Below are positions 24,781 through 34,250 of a stretch of DNA of 64,000 nucleotides, piece after piece. The stretch spans positions 32,372,554-32,436,553 of the forward strand of contig OX638130.1 of the NCBI GenBank assembly GCA_951804985.1. The letters are read 5' to 3'. The translations under genes and the position numbers were made by a program. The stretch is from Dryomyza anilis (Eukaryota > Arthropoda > Insecta > Diptera > Dryomyzidae). Position 1 is the first letter of the stretch. Every line of letters begins with the position of its first letter. Below the pieces are notes generated by a model, which saw only the letters and a program-made list of their open reading frames with translations, had not been told where the DNA came from and ran no database searches.

Positions 24781-25245
24781 CGTGCATTTTCATCACATTG
24801 CTGAGTGGCTCAGTCTAGGTATGGAGTCTGCGCTTGTAATTTCGTGTAAGTGTGCAAATGTTTTATTAAGAAACCTTTCTTATTTCCTCCACAATCTTTG
24901 GCGACGACGAAGTTGACTTGTTCATGGGCAATAACTATTTTAATTTTTATTCAATGGCTGTTTAGTCTTGTTATAAAAAAAGTTTGTTTTTAAATGCAGT
25001 GAAAAATGCAAAAATAATAAATTGTATTTTTCTCCAAAACATTACGTATACGGAAAAAAAACAAAAACGCAGTTCGAATCAGTACATTAAAATTATATAG
25101 GCATGATATGAGAAACTGATTGCCGAACAGTGTTATTAGTCGAAAGTGGCGTAATTTTTAAAAATGTGTGAATTTGTTCAAAGTCAAAAAGCATGTAATT
25201 CATTATTATTTACGTCAGTGTTTTAAGATTTTAGTCCATTAAATC

Positions 25246-25697
25246 CAAGGATTGAAACCGTAGCTGAAACCGAAACCGATATCGGTTTAAAACCGATATC
25301 TATTTAAAACCGAAACCGTAATCGAAACCGTTATACGAAAATCAGAAATAAACCGTTTCGGTTTTATACCAGTTTAAAACGGTTTTTAAAAAAGCATAAA
25401 AAGAAACAGGAAAACATATTTTATTTTATATAGAAGATCTTAAGTACAAGGCATGTTTAATGTCATTTAATAAAATTTTGAATTCCCAAAATTTAAATTT
25501 TTTCTTGTACAATTTTCGGCGAGCTAGACTAAGCTTATGTCCCATAGTGCAATGTTAAGTTATTTGAAAAATATGGAATTAAAAGATACTGAAGAATACT
25601 GAAACCGTTTCGTAATAAAAACCTAAAACCGAAACCAAAACCAAAACGCGGAAAAAACCGAAATCGAATCCGTTATTCGTTTAGGTTTCAAACCTTG
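25246..25697. mobile_element. Non-autonomous hAT-like element, AACCG family, copy 1
   Basis: 452 bases with termini CAAGGATTGAAACC / GGTTTCAAACCTTG, flanked by ATTAAATC (25238-25245) and ATTAAATG (25698-25705), seven of eight bases. Many subterminal copies of AAACCG in both orientations, which may be transposase-binding sites. It is nested inside the larger hAT element. The second copy is at 61162-63806 and a fragment lies at 28745-28800. Confidence 0.8.
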
Positions 25698-25967
25698 ATT
25701 AAATGTTAGATTTACTTTTTCACAAAATGTGTACACAAACATTGAAAGACTTTTGAATAAACTATTAAAAATTGATCTACTAGCGTTTTTTGTAATCCCG
25801 AAAACCCCGGGATTTAACGATGATCCCGGGATGAGTTTTTCGGGACTGATTTGACTCAAATCCCTAGGGATTGACATCCCTAGTGCCACTGCATTCCCAC
25901 AATCAGTGAGATCATTGTTTTTCGCTTTAATTAGCAAACAGACAAATCAATTAAGGTGTAAGTGCAG

Positions 25968-26275
25968 GTCCAAACACGAAAGTCATTCCGAGAATTCTAC
26001 CGCACGGAAAATGCAGGATGAGCTGATATACAATGTAATTGGCCAAGGTTTACGAATATGTTTATGAAATATTAATATATTTTCATTCATACGCAGACAA
26101 CATTGATATTTTACGTGAATATTATGGCAATGTTATACATCGCAGTGGCGCAATTGGAGTCACTGGTTTGATCTTCGCGGCACGTCGTGGATTTTACAAG
26201 AAGTTCTCGTACACTGCCATCGGTGCAGGTGCTGTTGCAGCTGTAGAACATACTTTAATTCCTACAGTATTATAA
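25968..26275 (+). pseudogene. Relic of a MICOS subunit MIC26/MIC27 (apolipoprotein O-like) gene
   Basis: The C-terminal part (26097-26275) reads ILREYYGNVIHRSGAIGVTG, LIFAARRGFYKKF and YTAIGAGAVAA. These are the paired glycine-rich membrane segments typical of MIC26/MIC27, mitochondrial inner-membrane proteins of the cristae-junction complex. An upstream block (25968-26047) begins after a CAG acceptor, reads VQTRKSFREFYRTEN, then shifts frame to DELIYNVIGQ. The two blocks are separated by a 49-base GT...AG intron-like gap (26048-26096), which is very short for a fly. The usual proline-containing sequence after the second segment is missing. The frameshift and the truncated end indicate a pseudogene that kept its intron. 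Confidence 0.6.
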
Positions 26276-26871
26276 CTTACATGCGTTTTCTTTTATTTTA
26301 TATTTAAACCTTTAATTAGGGAAATATATGCGCTTGAATTCAAGTGTAATTTGAAGGTCGACCCACATTTTATTTATAGCTTACAATTAAGTTAAACCAC
26401 GAAGGTATATTGAATGTCGGAATTCAAGTTTAGGTAAAGGCTAGATTCAATTGGAGAAAAAGCTACCAGTTTTGCTGGAGAACGCTATGGTTTTCAAGCT
26501 TACAATTACAAAAAGTTGAACGCTTTTCTCCAGTGAAAGCTTCGATATCCATGTTCAATATACATTCGAAAATCACTTAATATCCAGGTTTTTGGTTTAT
26601 TGCGAAGAAATAAAATTAAGTTCATAAAAATCAGAACATATTGGCAGATGATTTTATTTATTTTGTTTTCCGTCAAACACATTATAGTATATTTATAAAT
26701 GTCATTTTTTAACATATTTATGTTTCGTTTATTTATTACAGCAATTTTATAAAGAAATGCAACCCTAGTTGATACGGTGTATCTCACAGAAGATACAATG
26801 TAAATCGGACATCATGCGTTGCAAGTTCATCCGTTGTATTACGTTAATATTATATAAATAATAAAATCACT

Positions 26872-27538
26872 TTGTAATAAACATAAAAACACAAAAAATG
26901 TCTTAGTTTTTGTTGTCATTAATTTTCTTTTGAATCAGCTTTACTTCAGAGTTTCCTTTAATATTCTATCCCATTCTGAAACAAATATGTCATCAGTTTT
27001 GGTTCACATCGTTTTTGATTGGCTGGTTTCAAAATATTTTATCCATTTTGATTGCCTGATTTTAAAATATTTTTCAGTTTGGCTCTCTTAGTTTCATGAT
27101 TTTTTCTGTCAGGCACAATTCAGAAAAATAGGTAAGAACCCAGTGATTCGTTCTGTCGTAATTACGAACTATTTCGGAACTATACGTTAGACAACTCTGT
27201 TAATTGTATGCGAGGTTGGTTCCGATTTCGAAATTAAATAGGAGTGAAATCAGACTAAAGGAAACACAGAGTTCTTTCATATTTTTCTGAACTGTGCCTG
27301 AAAGAAAAAATCTCAAAACAAAGAGAGCAAAACTGAAAATATTTGAAAATCAGCCAATCAAAATTGATAAAATATTTTTAAACCAGCCAATCAAAAACGA
27401 TGTGAAGCAAAACTGATGGCATATTTGTTTCAGAATGGGACAGAATATTAAAGGAAACTCTGAAGTAAAGCTGATTCAAAAGAAAATTAATGACAAAAAA
27501 AAACTAAGGCATTTTTTTTGGTTTTTATGTTTATTTAA
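26872..27538. mobile_element. Fold-back element type 1 with ~235-bp arms
   Basis: The left arm (26872-27130) and right arm (27285-27538) are inverted copies: AATAAACATAAAAAC ... TTTTTCTGTCAGGCACA against TGTGCCTGAAAGAAAAA ... GTTTTTATGTTTATT. The loop of about 150 bases contains CTATTTCGGAACTATACG through AACACAGAGTTC, the same segment that forms the loop of the otherwise different fold-back at 29.3-29.7 kb. No coding sequence. Confidence 0.85.
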
Positions 27539-27709
27539 GTGTTTTTTTTTTAATTTGTACACTATTACAATATAATATATATAATACACATTAATATAAA
27601 ACAAATTTTAAATAACATAGTTTCCAATTAAACGTATTTTAAATATACATGATTTATATGTAGTGGAACAGCTGCTGATGTAAGAAGTCACGAATGTACC
27701 CATAGGACT

Positions 27710-28640
27710 ACTTCAGAAAGGGATCGCGTAATGTGAAACTGGCATGGTACCGTATGGAATACAAACACCAACTTTGACTTCCAAAAGCATGTTGGCGCGC
27801 AGCTTCATGGAGGCAAGATCTGGTGTGGCAGAGAGGCCGCTTTTCTGCGGCTTCGTCATGCCAGCTGAGCGAATGCCCAAAGAAGCCCAGTGACCATCAT
27901 CGGACGGCGTGCAGGGAGTGCGAGCTCTCGGTAGAGATGGCGTGCGTTGCATGATGCGCTGCTGCTGTGTGTTGGGCGTCACGTGTAAGTCTAGCGTAGC
28001 TGGTAACGAGACGGGTTTCTGTTGCTTGACGCGAGTTTGAGTGGCGCGAAAGGCAGTTGTTGTAGGTTTTTGGTTCGGGGGCATGACGGACTTTTCACGT
28101 GATCTGGCGCGCTCACACGTCTGCAGCATAGGCGCTGCGGTTGAGGGACGCGTTAAGGATACTGTACGCGTGATGCCGCTGAGGCGCGAACGCATGCGGC
28201 TGTCATTCACAAACCGGCAATTGTGCTGTTGGGGCTGGCAGACGCATTAGGTTCTACAAGTTAAAAAATACAAAATAAGTAGGTAAAGTAAACGTTAGTT
28301 TGCATTATTACCAACCTTTATATCGGCGGCGTCACATGTGGATCAAACATGGCCACCTTTTTCTCAGTTTGCCATTCTCGCTGCAGCACTCATAATTGCT
28401 GTTTCAGTTGTGCGTATGTCCCAGCTCGGTGTTTGCCGCAACCGCTGCTGCAGCTGCCGCCACTGCCTTCAGTTCACACTAATCGGAGCTGCAGCTGATC
28501 ATGCTGGAGTCGCAAGACATATTGCCTCCATTAAGGAAACTGACAGAGGTTTCGTCCAGATCGAGACATGTGCACACCAGCTGCACCACCGCTGTTGTTG
28601 CACAGTTCGCGCTGCAGTAAAATACAGACTTGCAAACCAT
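27710..28640 (-). pseudogene. Unidentified two-exon gene relic
   Basis: The downstream exon (28253 to about 27713) starts after TTAACTTGTAG, reads NLMRLPAPTAQLPV, shifts frame, and then stays open for about 165 residues: NDSRMRSRLSGITRTVSLTR ... LPATLDLHVTPNTQQQRIMQ ... TPSDDGHWASLGIRSAGMTK ... MKLRANMLLEVKVG. It is Ser/Pro/Arg-rich and of low complexity, like a disordered region. A GT...AG intron of 62 bases (28254-28315) separates it from an upstream exon (28316-28640) with frameshifted stretches such as LDLDETSVSFLNGGNMSCDS and ELKAVAAAAAAVAANTELGH. GC content is high compared with flanks. I do not recognise the protein. Frameshifts mark it as decayed. Confidence 0.5.
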
Positions 28641-28744
28641 TAAATAAAACATTTTTAATAAAATAAACTAATATTTAGTACATCAATAAAAAGTAATGTT
28701 TGTGAATATTTTTTGAAGAGAGGGTTTCCTTTCAATATTAATAG

Positions 28745-28800
28745 CGATTAAAACCGAAACCTATATCTCTTTAAATCAGTTTCATATTTAAAACTGAAGA
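28745..28800 (+). repeat. Fragment of the AACCG hAT-like family
   Basis: Short diverged stretch with AAAACCGAAACC and TTTAAATCAGTTTC, resembling the subterminal part of the elements at 25246 and 61162. No second end found. Confidence 0.4.
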
Positions 28801-28994
28801 TTTTATATAAAGATCAGACGTTGTTATTATTTTTGAATTTTTTTATAAAATGGAAAATCTATTGTAATCCAGTCGTTGTTTTTTTTTTTTTTTCAAAATT
28901 TTAAAGAAATAGACAAACAAAAAAGAAATAATTTAGTAAGTTGGAGTCTTTTTTATGAACCAATTTCGTGTAAATTTATAAATATCACTTATAC

Positions 28995-29294
28995 CGTATC
29001 ATGGAAATCCTCCAGCGTAAAACTGGGAAAACCCAATTGCACCAATTTCTCCTTGGATTTTTCAGCCAGCTCCCTAAACTACAAATAGTATTCTTTGTTG
29101 GAGATCAAATGCTCCAAGTAAGAATAGGCAAAAGCCCGGAAGAAACAGTTACCATCTGGTCGTGTGCGACGCATGAATTTATATTTGCCGGCCAGATCTA
29201 GTATCTTGTTGGTGAATACTACATCGCCCAAGTACTCGGCATTGAGGCAGGTGATGGGCAGTTATTCACTGACGAGTGGTGTTGTCTCGAAAAT
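28995..29294 (-). pseudogene. Exon relic of an Otubain (OTUB1-type deubiquitinase) gene
   Basis: Otubains are cysteine proteases that remove Lys48-linked ubiquitin. The minus strand reads ETTPLVSE, a TAA stop, then NAEYLGDVVFTNKILDLAGK, RRTRPDGNCFFRAF with the catalytic Cys of the DGNC motif, SYLEHLISNKEYY, a TAG stop, then ELAEKSKEKLVQLGFPSFTL and EDFHDT. The order and spacing match the central third of OTUB1-type proteins. The exon is exactly 300 bases between a good acceptor (TTTTAATTTCAG) and a donor (GTATAAG). So it is a genomic, intron-bearing fragment killed by two nonsense changes, not a retrocopy. No other otubain exons are visible nearby. Confidence 0.85.
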
Positions 29295-29315
29295 CTGAAA
29301 TTAAAATGTAATAAA

Positions 29316-29775
29316 GGAGAAGGCAGCCATTTTTTTTATAATGCTCTCTTTGAAAGATAGTTGAAAAGAGAAATGGTTGATTTGATGTAACATAGTTGCA
29401 TTTCACAAATGAGAATAGTTCCGAGCGGAGCTGAGAATATACTGGGAACTCTGTGTTTCATTTAGTCTGATTTCACTCCTATTTAATTTTGTAATCGGAA
29501 CCAATCTCGCACACATTTATCAGAGTTGTCTAACGTATAGTTCCGAAATAGCCCAGTGTATTCTCAGCTCCGCTCTGATATATTCTGAACTGTGAAATGT
29601 CAGTTCAACTTTTTCCTATTTCAACTTTTATACTGAGAGAGCATTAAAAAATGACTGCCTTTTGATCTCGTTTGTTTCTTTTCACTAAGAAAATAACAAG
29701 TTGCCAAGACTTAGACGTCAAATAAAATTACTGAAAAGAAAATTTTCGTTTGTGTGACTCGCTCTGAAAATTTGT
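29316..29775. mobile_element. Fold-back family type 2, copy with loop
   Basis: The left arm (29321-29447: GCAGCCATTTTTT, AATGCTCTCTTTG, GCGGAGCTGAGAATATACTGGG) and right arm (29550-29680: CCCAGTGTATTCTCAGCTCCGC ... GAGAGCATTAAAAAATGACTG) are inverted copies. The loop is the same 115-base segment found in the type 1 fold-back at 27.2 kb. The right flank continues to AAAATTTGTAAGTA as in the copy at 20.4 kb, where the TA-flanked MITE begins. Confidence 0.75.
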
Positions 29776-29780
29776 AAGTA

Positions 29781-30544
29781 CCCTGCAGTGTAACGGACTA
29801 GTTGAATACTAGTTTTGGTCTAGTTCTCCGTAGACACTCAACTAGCCCGAATTCGACCCCATTTTCATACAATGAACTGTAATTTTTTCAATGCTCATGT
29901 CCTACGATGTGTCAATTGTCCCCTCTTGCATTACATTTAAGTAGTTTTTAACCAGTCTCTTGTAACCAGTCTATAGACTAATTTTTTACAGTCAGTCTAT
30001 AAACTAGTTTCTTTAATCTCTCTCTAAACTGGTTAATATTTACCAGTTGATAAACTAGAGCTGTAAGCTATTCGACGACAATTGACATAGTCAAGCGCAT
30101 CAAAATCTATGTTTTCGCTGCCTAGTTCATGTGGACCGAATGGATGAAATTGCTCCAGTCAAGAAAGATTGTAAAATGAGACTTGATGGTGGACAGCGTA
30201 GGAGAGAGCGATTGGCTCGTCTTGTTATCAGCAGCCAAGCTACGGTTTTTAGGGTTTTTCAAATACGTTATTTGTTAAATTGTACAAGTCCATGGCGGAA
30301 AGGAATAAAACAAATCGCACGATGGAACCCATAATATAGTTCAAAAGAAAGATGTTTCCTGCAAAATAGATAAATGAAATATAACTTGTATTTCATAATT
30401 TATTTTGTTTTTGACAACTTTGACACGAACAAATTTTTGAACTGTTTTTCTCTGCATCCATTTTAACTAGCTACCGAACTAGAAACATGGTTACTAATAT
30501 GAATACTGCATATATATGCTACTAGTTTAGATTTCACTGCAGGG
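29781..30544. mobile_element. TA-flanked MITE, CCCTGCAGTG termini
   Basis: 764 bases with termini CCCTGCAGTG/CACTGCAGGG and TA on each side (29779-29780, 30545-30546). The homologous unoccupied sequence is at about 20425-20480, where AAAATTTGTAAG runs straight into TATTTAAT and on to an AT-rich ...TAG. That direct comparison confirms both ends and the TA duplication. Subterminal CTAGTT motifs are repeated in both orientations. An internal open frame of 67 codons (VDRMDEIAPVKKDCKMRLDG) may be a captured coding fragment; unidentified. Confidence 0.85.
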
Positions 30545-30913
30545 TATTTAATTTTAATTAATTTGTTCTGTAATATTTAATAATATTGTATATAGTTACG
30601 AGCTTCACGACGGATAAAAAGGATGCACTGAGAGAGAAACGTAGTTAACAATTTGCTAGTTTTCGTAGTCAATTTAAAATTCATGTTAAGCGACTACGTT
30701 TCAATTCACGACGTAGGTTATAAAAAACTTAGTTTAAAAATAGAAAATACAAATTGTCACAATTGTTTTTTTTTTTAATTATTCAACCGTCATGATTGTT
30801 GCATCAAAATCAACGTTGGTCTCAAGCATGAAATCAAGTAAGTTATAAAATTAAATATAATGGCCTCATGCCGACAATTAATGCATATATGTTTGCAGGG
30901 CTTTTTTTCCTAG

Positions 30914-31078
30914 TGATGCAACAAAATATGTGTGGCTAAAGCGACGGCGAAATATTGCTGGCAAATACACAGATGAAATCCACCAGGGAATGCACCTTCT
31001 GCAATGTTGGAATCGACTGCATAGCCTGGAGTCCAGACAAGGAAGTAGTTGTGTTCGTTACCAAAGCCGCTTCCACAG
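30914..31078 (+). pseudogene. Exon relic of an Elp1 (Elongator subunit 1 / IKAP) gene
   Basis: Elp1 is the scaffold of the Elongator complex that modifies wobble uridines in tRNA; its N-terminal half is WD40 repeats. After a TTTTTTTCCTAG acceptor the sequence reads CNKICVAKA, shifts frame within AAAGCGACGG, then reads GEILLANTQMKSTRECTFCN and VGIDCIAWSPDKEVVVFVTK. The pattern (C-V-A-x-A, G-E-I-L, ...G-I-x-x-x-x-W-S-P-D-x-E-x-V) matches the WD40 region of Elp1 proteins. It ends at an ACAG/GTAG junction that could be a splice donor, after which stops follow. One frameshift and the lack of neighbouring exons make it a fragment. It lies between inverted CGTAGTT-rich ends. Confidence 0.65.
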
Positions 31079-31340
31079 GTAGAAGAAGCTTTTAGCGTTG
31101 ACAACTGACTTTAAGCAATCTACAACAGTAGAGGCAGCCACATAGAAGATGCCGTAAAGAGCAGCGCGTATTTTACTACAGGAGGCTGTTTAAAATCCGA
31201 CCAGGGCATCGTTGATGGCCCCAAACTGCTGACTGAATTTCCCAAAGCTGTGTGCACAAAGAGCTGCAGCTTGACGCCAATATAAATGACTGCAGCTTCA
31301 TTTGCAAACTTGTATTGTACACTACAACGTTTCTTCACTT
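31079..31340. other. GC-richer stretch, possibly more decayed coding DNA
   Basis: In one plus-strand frame 31120-31275 reads SRGSHIEDAVKSSAYFTTGG and GIVDGPKLLTEFPKAVCTKS. A later stretch in another frame reads LVLYTTTFLHLIGYSTVGDA. This could be another gene fragment. It does not look like a continuation of Elp1, and I cannot name it. Confidence 0.3.
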
Positions 31341-31865
31341 AATCGGCTACTCAACGGTTGGCGATGCGAGTAACAGAATATACGAAATGTGGATCGCGGT
31401 TGTCTTTAAAATTTTGTAAATATTTGTAAAAAGTTTTTTGTTTTTAAATATAAGAAAAAAAAAATAGAAAAATTTTTTTATATAATTTTTTAAATTATGA
31501 ACTAATCAAAACTGACTATGGCGTAGTAGCTCAAAATTTTTTTTATAACTATGTCAAAATTGAACATAACTACGTCGAAGTAAATTTCCAAACGTAGTTA
31601 GAATCGACTACGTTTCATTGTCGGAGGATTTTCATTCACGTCGTAGTTGAAAACGTAGTTATAAATAACTACACTCTCCGAATTATATTGTTACATTTTA
31701 ACAATATGAGATTGTCATTTTAAAAATATGTGAATGTGTGGCACCTCCGTATTCTGGCATCGGTATAGTTGTCAATTAATTATTTTGAACGTGTTTATAA
31801 ATTTTTATTTATAAATTTTTTTTTTCAAGAAAAAGTGAGAGATATGTTTAGAATAAATATTATTT

Positions 31866-32100
31866 ATTAATAATTGTGTTTTGCAGAGAGTTTCAACAAC
31901 CAGAAGCCTCAAGAGGTAATACTTTACTTAAATGAATTGCATCCACAAGATTTCATCTGTCGCAACATTTTTTTTGACAACAACCAGAAGATGTATCTTT
32001 TTAATAAGCCATTGCCGTACACACGAGTTTGGCGTAGTGATATTCAATCTATGTACATTAATCGTATTTTGGATTTTACAATTACATTTTTAAGCTGTTA
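31866..32100 (+). other. Open frame after a splice-acceptor-like site, unidentified
   Basis: A GTGTTTTGCAG acceptor-like site is followed by an open frame of about 70 codons: SFNNQKPQEVILYLNELHPQ, DFICRNIFFDNNQKMYLFNK, PLPYTRVWRSDIQSMYINR. The residue mix looks like protein. Family unknown, and no partner exon is visible. Confidence 0.3.
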
Positions 32101-32319
32101 ATTATTTTTTTTTTAAAATGACAATTTCGATTGTAATCACCAACAATCTCATGACGTTTTAAATATTAACAATCTGAATGTCAAGTCGACAATATATTGA
32201 CAATCTGATCATGAGATCTATTTTGAATGTGCGTGAAGTTAATAACTTTTCTCAAGCCCTAAATTTAACGATCTTTCCAAATTTTTTTTTTTTTTATTCT
32301 ACGTTCACCCGTTCAAAAA

Positions 32320-34250
32320 AGGAAGATGCCTTCGATGGATGTACAATGATGAAAATGGTTGTTGGAAATCATTTCTGGAGTTGATGGACATAATTTGTCT
32401 AGGAATCGTTTATCTTGGTAAGCAGTTTAATTCTAAATCAAATAACCTTTTCAAAACAGTAATTATAATTTTTGCTAAGACCATCCGTTCCAAAAAGGGA
32501 GATGCCTCGATGGATGTAAAATGATGAAAATGGTTGTTGGAAACCATTTTTAGAGTTGCTGGAGTTGGTTTAAACCTCCCAAGTCAGCAAGCACGCCGAA
32601 ACCTCCAATTTAAATTGTATTCAAATATTATTCTAAGTTAAAAAAACACAAATTTTTATCATTTTCATATTTTAATATTTTATTTTTTATCATTTTCATT
32701 AATTTTGTATAATTTAAGATCATTCAATTATTCTAGTTTGTATTATTTTAAAATAGTTTAATAAATTAACATTTTTATTTATAATTAATAAACATTTTAT
32801 AATTACCATAAGAAATGTGTCTAATTTATGATCAAATATGTATTTATTTCTTTAAATTTATTTTTATATAAAATCTAAATTTTTAATAAATACATGTTTC
32901 AGAGTATACATTTTTGATAGTCTTTTTTTTTTGTTACGACATATAATTACTTACATAAAATATAAAGTTTTGGTTCTTTGTTTTCCTTGTTAAACCAAAA
33001 GATATCCAACAAAGTACATTTTTGAAAAGGTCTTTTTATTTAGAATGAAACAGTTTACCAAATTAAATGATTCCTGGACAAATTATGTCCATCAACTCTT
33101 GAAATGGTTTTCAACACCATTTTCATCATGGTACGTCCATCGTAGGCATCTCCCTTTTTGGAACGGATAGTCCTAGAAAAATTATAATTACTGTTTTGGA
33201 AAGACAAGAATTAAACTGCTTACCATGATAAATGATTCCTGCACAAATTATGTCCATCAACTCTTGAAATGGTTTTCAACCACCATTTTCATCATGATTC
33301 CTGGACAAAGTATGTCCATCAACTTTAGAAATGGTTTCCTACAACCATTTTCATCATAGTATATCCAACGATGTAGACGCGGTAGCTCAGTGGTAAGTGC
33401 GTGCAACTGCGAGCCGAAAGGTCCCCGGTTCAAGCCTGGACTGAGGCTAACAACATCTTTTCATAGAAACATTTTTCTATACCGCGCTACCTCTCGTTAG
33501 TAAATGGCAAACCTACGAGAGTGAAACCATTGCCTATGAAAAGCTCTCATCCGCCGTTCGGATTCGGCAATAAACTGTAGGTCCCTACACTTTGAGTACA
33601 AATATAACATGCACAGTTCAAAATGGTGAGAGAGCTCGGCCGAAGTTCTATACAGGACTGTAGCGCCAAACTATTATTATATTATATCCAACGAAGGCAC
33701 CTCCGTTTTTGGAACGAATAGCCTTAGAAAAATTATAATTACTGTTTTGGAAAGACAATATTAATTGTAATTAAACTGCTTACCAAGATAAATGATTGCT
33801 GGACAAATTATGTCCATCAACTCCATAAATGTTTTCTAACAACCATTTTCATGATGGTACGTCCATCGAAGGCATCTCCCTTTTTGGAACGGATAGCCCT
33901 AGAAAAATTATATTTACTGTTTTGGAAAGGTCATTTGAATTAAAATTTAACTGCTTACCAAGAAAAATGATTCCAGGAATATTATGTCCGACAACTCCTG
34001 AAAATGTTTTCAACAACTATTTCAAGAAGGTCTTTCGTTGTCTTCTCCCTTTTTGCATCGAAAAAGGTTATATTAATTATAAATAAACTGCGTACTTATA
34101 TAAGGCATATCTGGACACATTATTCCTAACAACTTCTCAAACGTGTTTCAACAACCGTTTTCTTCCTTTAATGGCCAACGATGGTGTCTACTATTCTAAA
34201 ACAGCTAGAGCTAGTATAAAAAGTTATATATTTTTGGAAAGGGCTTAAAA
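32320..34250. repeat. ~180-bp satellite array with inverted part
   Basis: Units contain ATGATTCCTGGACAAATTATG, TCCATCAACTCTTGAAATGG, CATTTTCATCATGGTACGTC, CATCTCCCTTTTTGGAACGG, ATTATAATTACTGTTTTGGA and CTGCTTACCA. Around five to six units run forward from 33067 to about 34190 and become more diverged rightwards. Two units at 32320-32570 run in the opposite direction (GATGAAAATGGTTGTTGGAA), separated by about 500 bases of AT-rich spacer. A SINE is inserted at 33372. Confidence 0.8.
33372..33682 (+). mobile_element. tRNA-derived SINE, copy 3, in satellite
   Basis: Full-length copy with an A box that fits the consensus (TAGCTCAGTGG), a B box (GGTTCAAGCC) and an ATTATTATATT tail. It is bounded by a perfect 12-bp target duplication, TATATCCAACGA, at 33360-33371 and 33683-33694, part of the satellite unit. 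The satellite therefore existed first. Confidence 0.95.

Larger units (their letters stand above)
23516..25882. mobile_element. hAT-type element with perfect 8-bp TSD
   Basis: 2367 bases bounded by identical 16-bp termini TAGGGATGTCAATCCC and a perfect 8-bp duplication GTGCCACT (23508-23515 and 25883-25890). Subterminal regions are rich in CCCGGGAT-type motifs on both sides (23530-23605; 25795-25860). No transposase is visible. The interior instead holds two exon-like relics on the minus strand (24496-24780) and a smaller nested hAT-like element (25246-25697). Superfamily is inferred from TSD length and terminus style. Confidence 0.85.
30628..31680. mobile_element. Putative element with CGTAGTT-rich inverted ends
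   Basis: The left side (30630-30740) and right side (31560-31680) carry inverted arrays of AACGTAGTT / AACTACG and similar motifs (GACTACGTTTCA occurs on both sides). Outer ends read CACTGAGAGAGAAACGTAGTT and AACTACACTCTCCG. The Elp1-like exon relic sits between them. No clear target duplication was found, so the boundaries are approximate. Confidence 0.5.

Noticed and set aside
30914..31340. Continuation of Elp1 beyond 31078
   Set aside because: Downstream peptides do not fit the next Elp1 residues in any frame; kept as an unassigned stretch.
33375..33450. tRNA gene
   Set aside because: A and B boxes are present, but the cloverleaf is degenerate (anticodon stem mismatches) and the sequence continues into a repeated SINE body with a target duplication.
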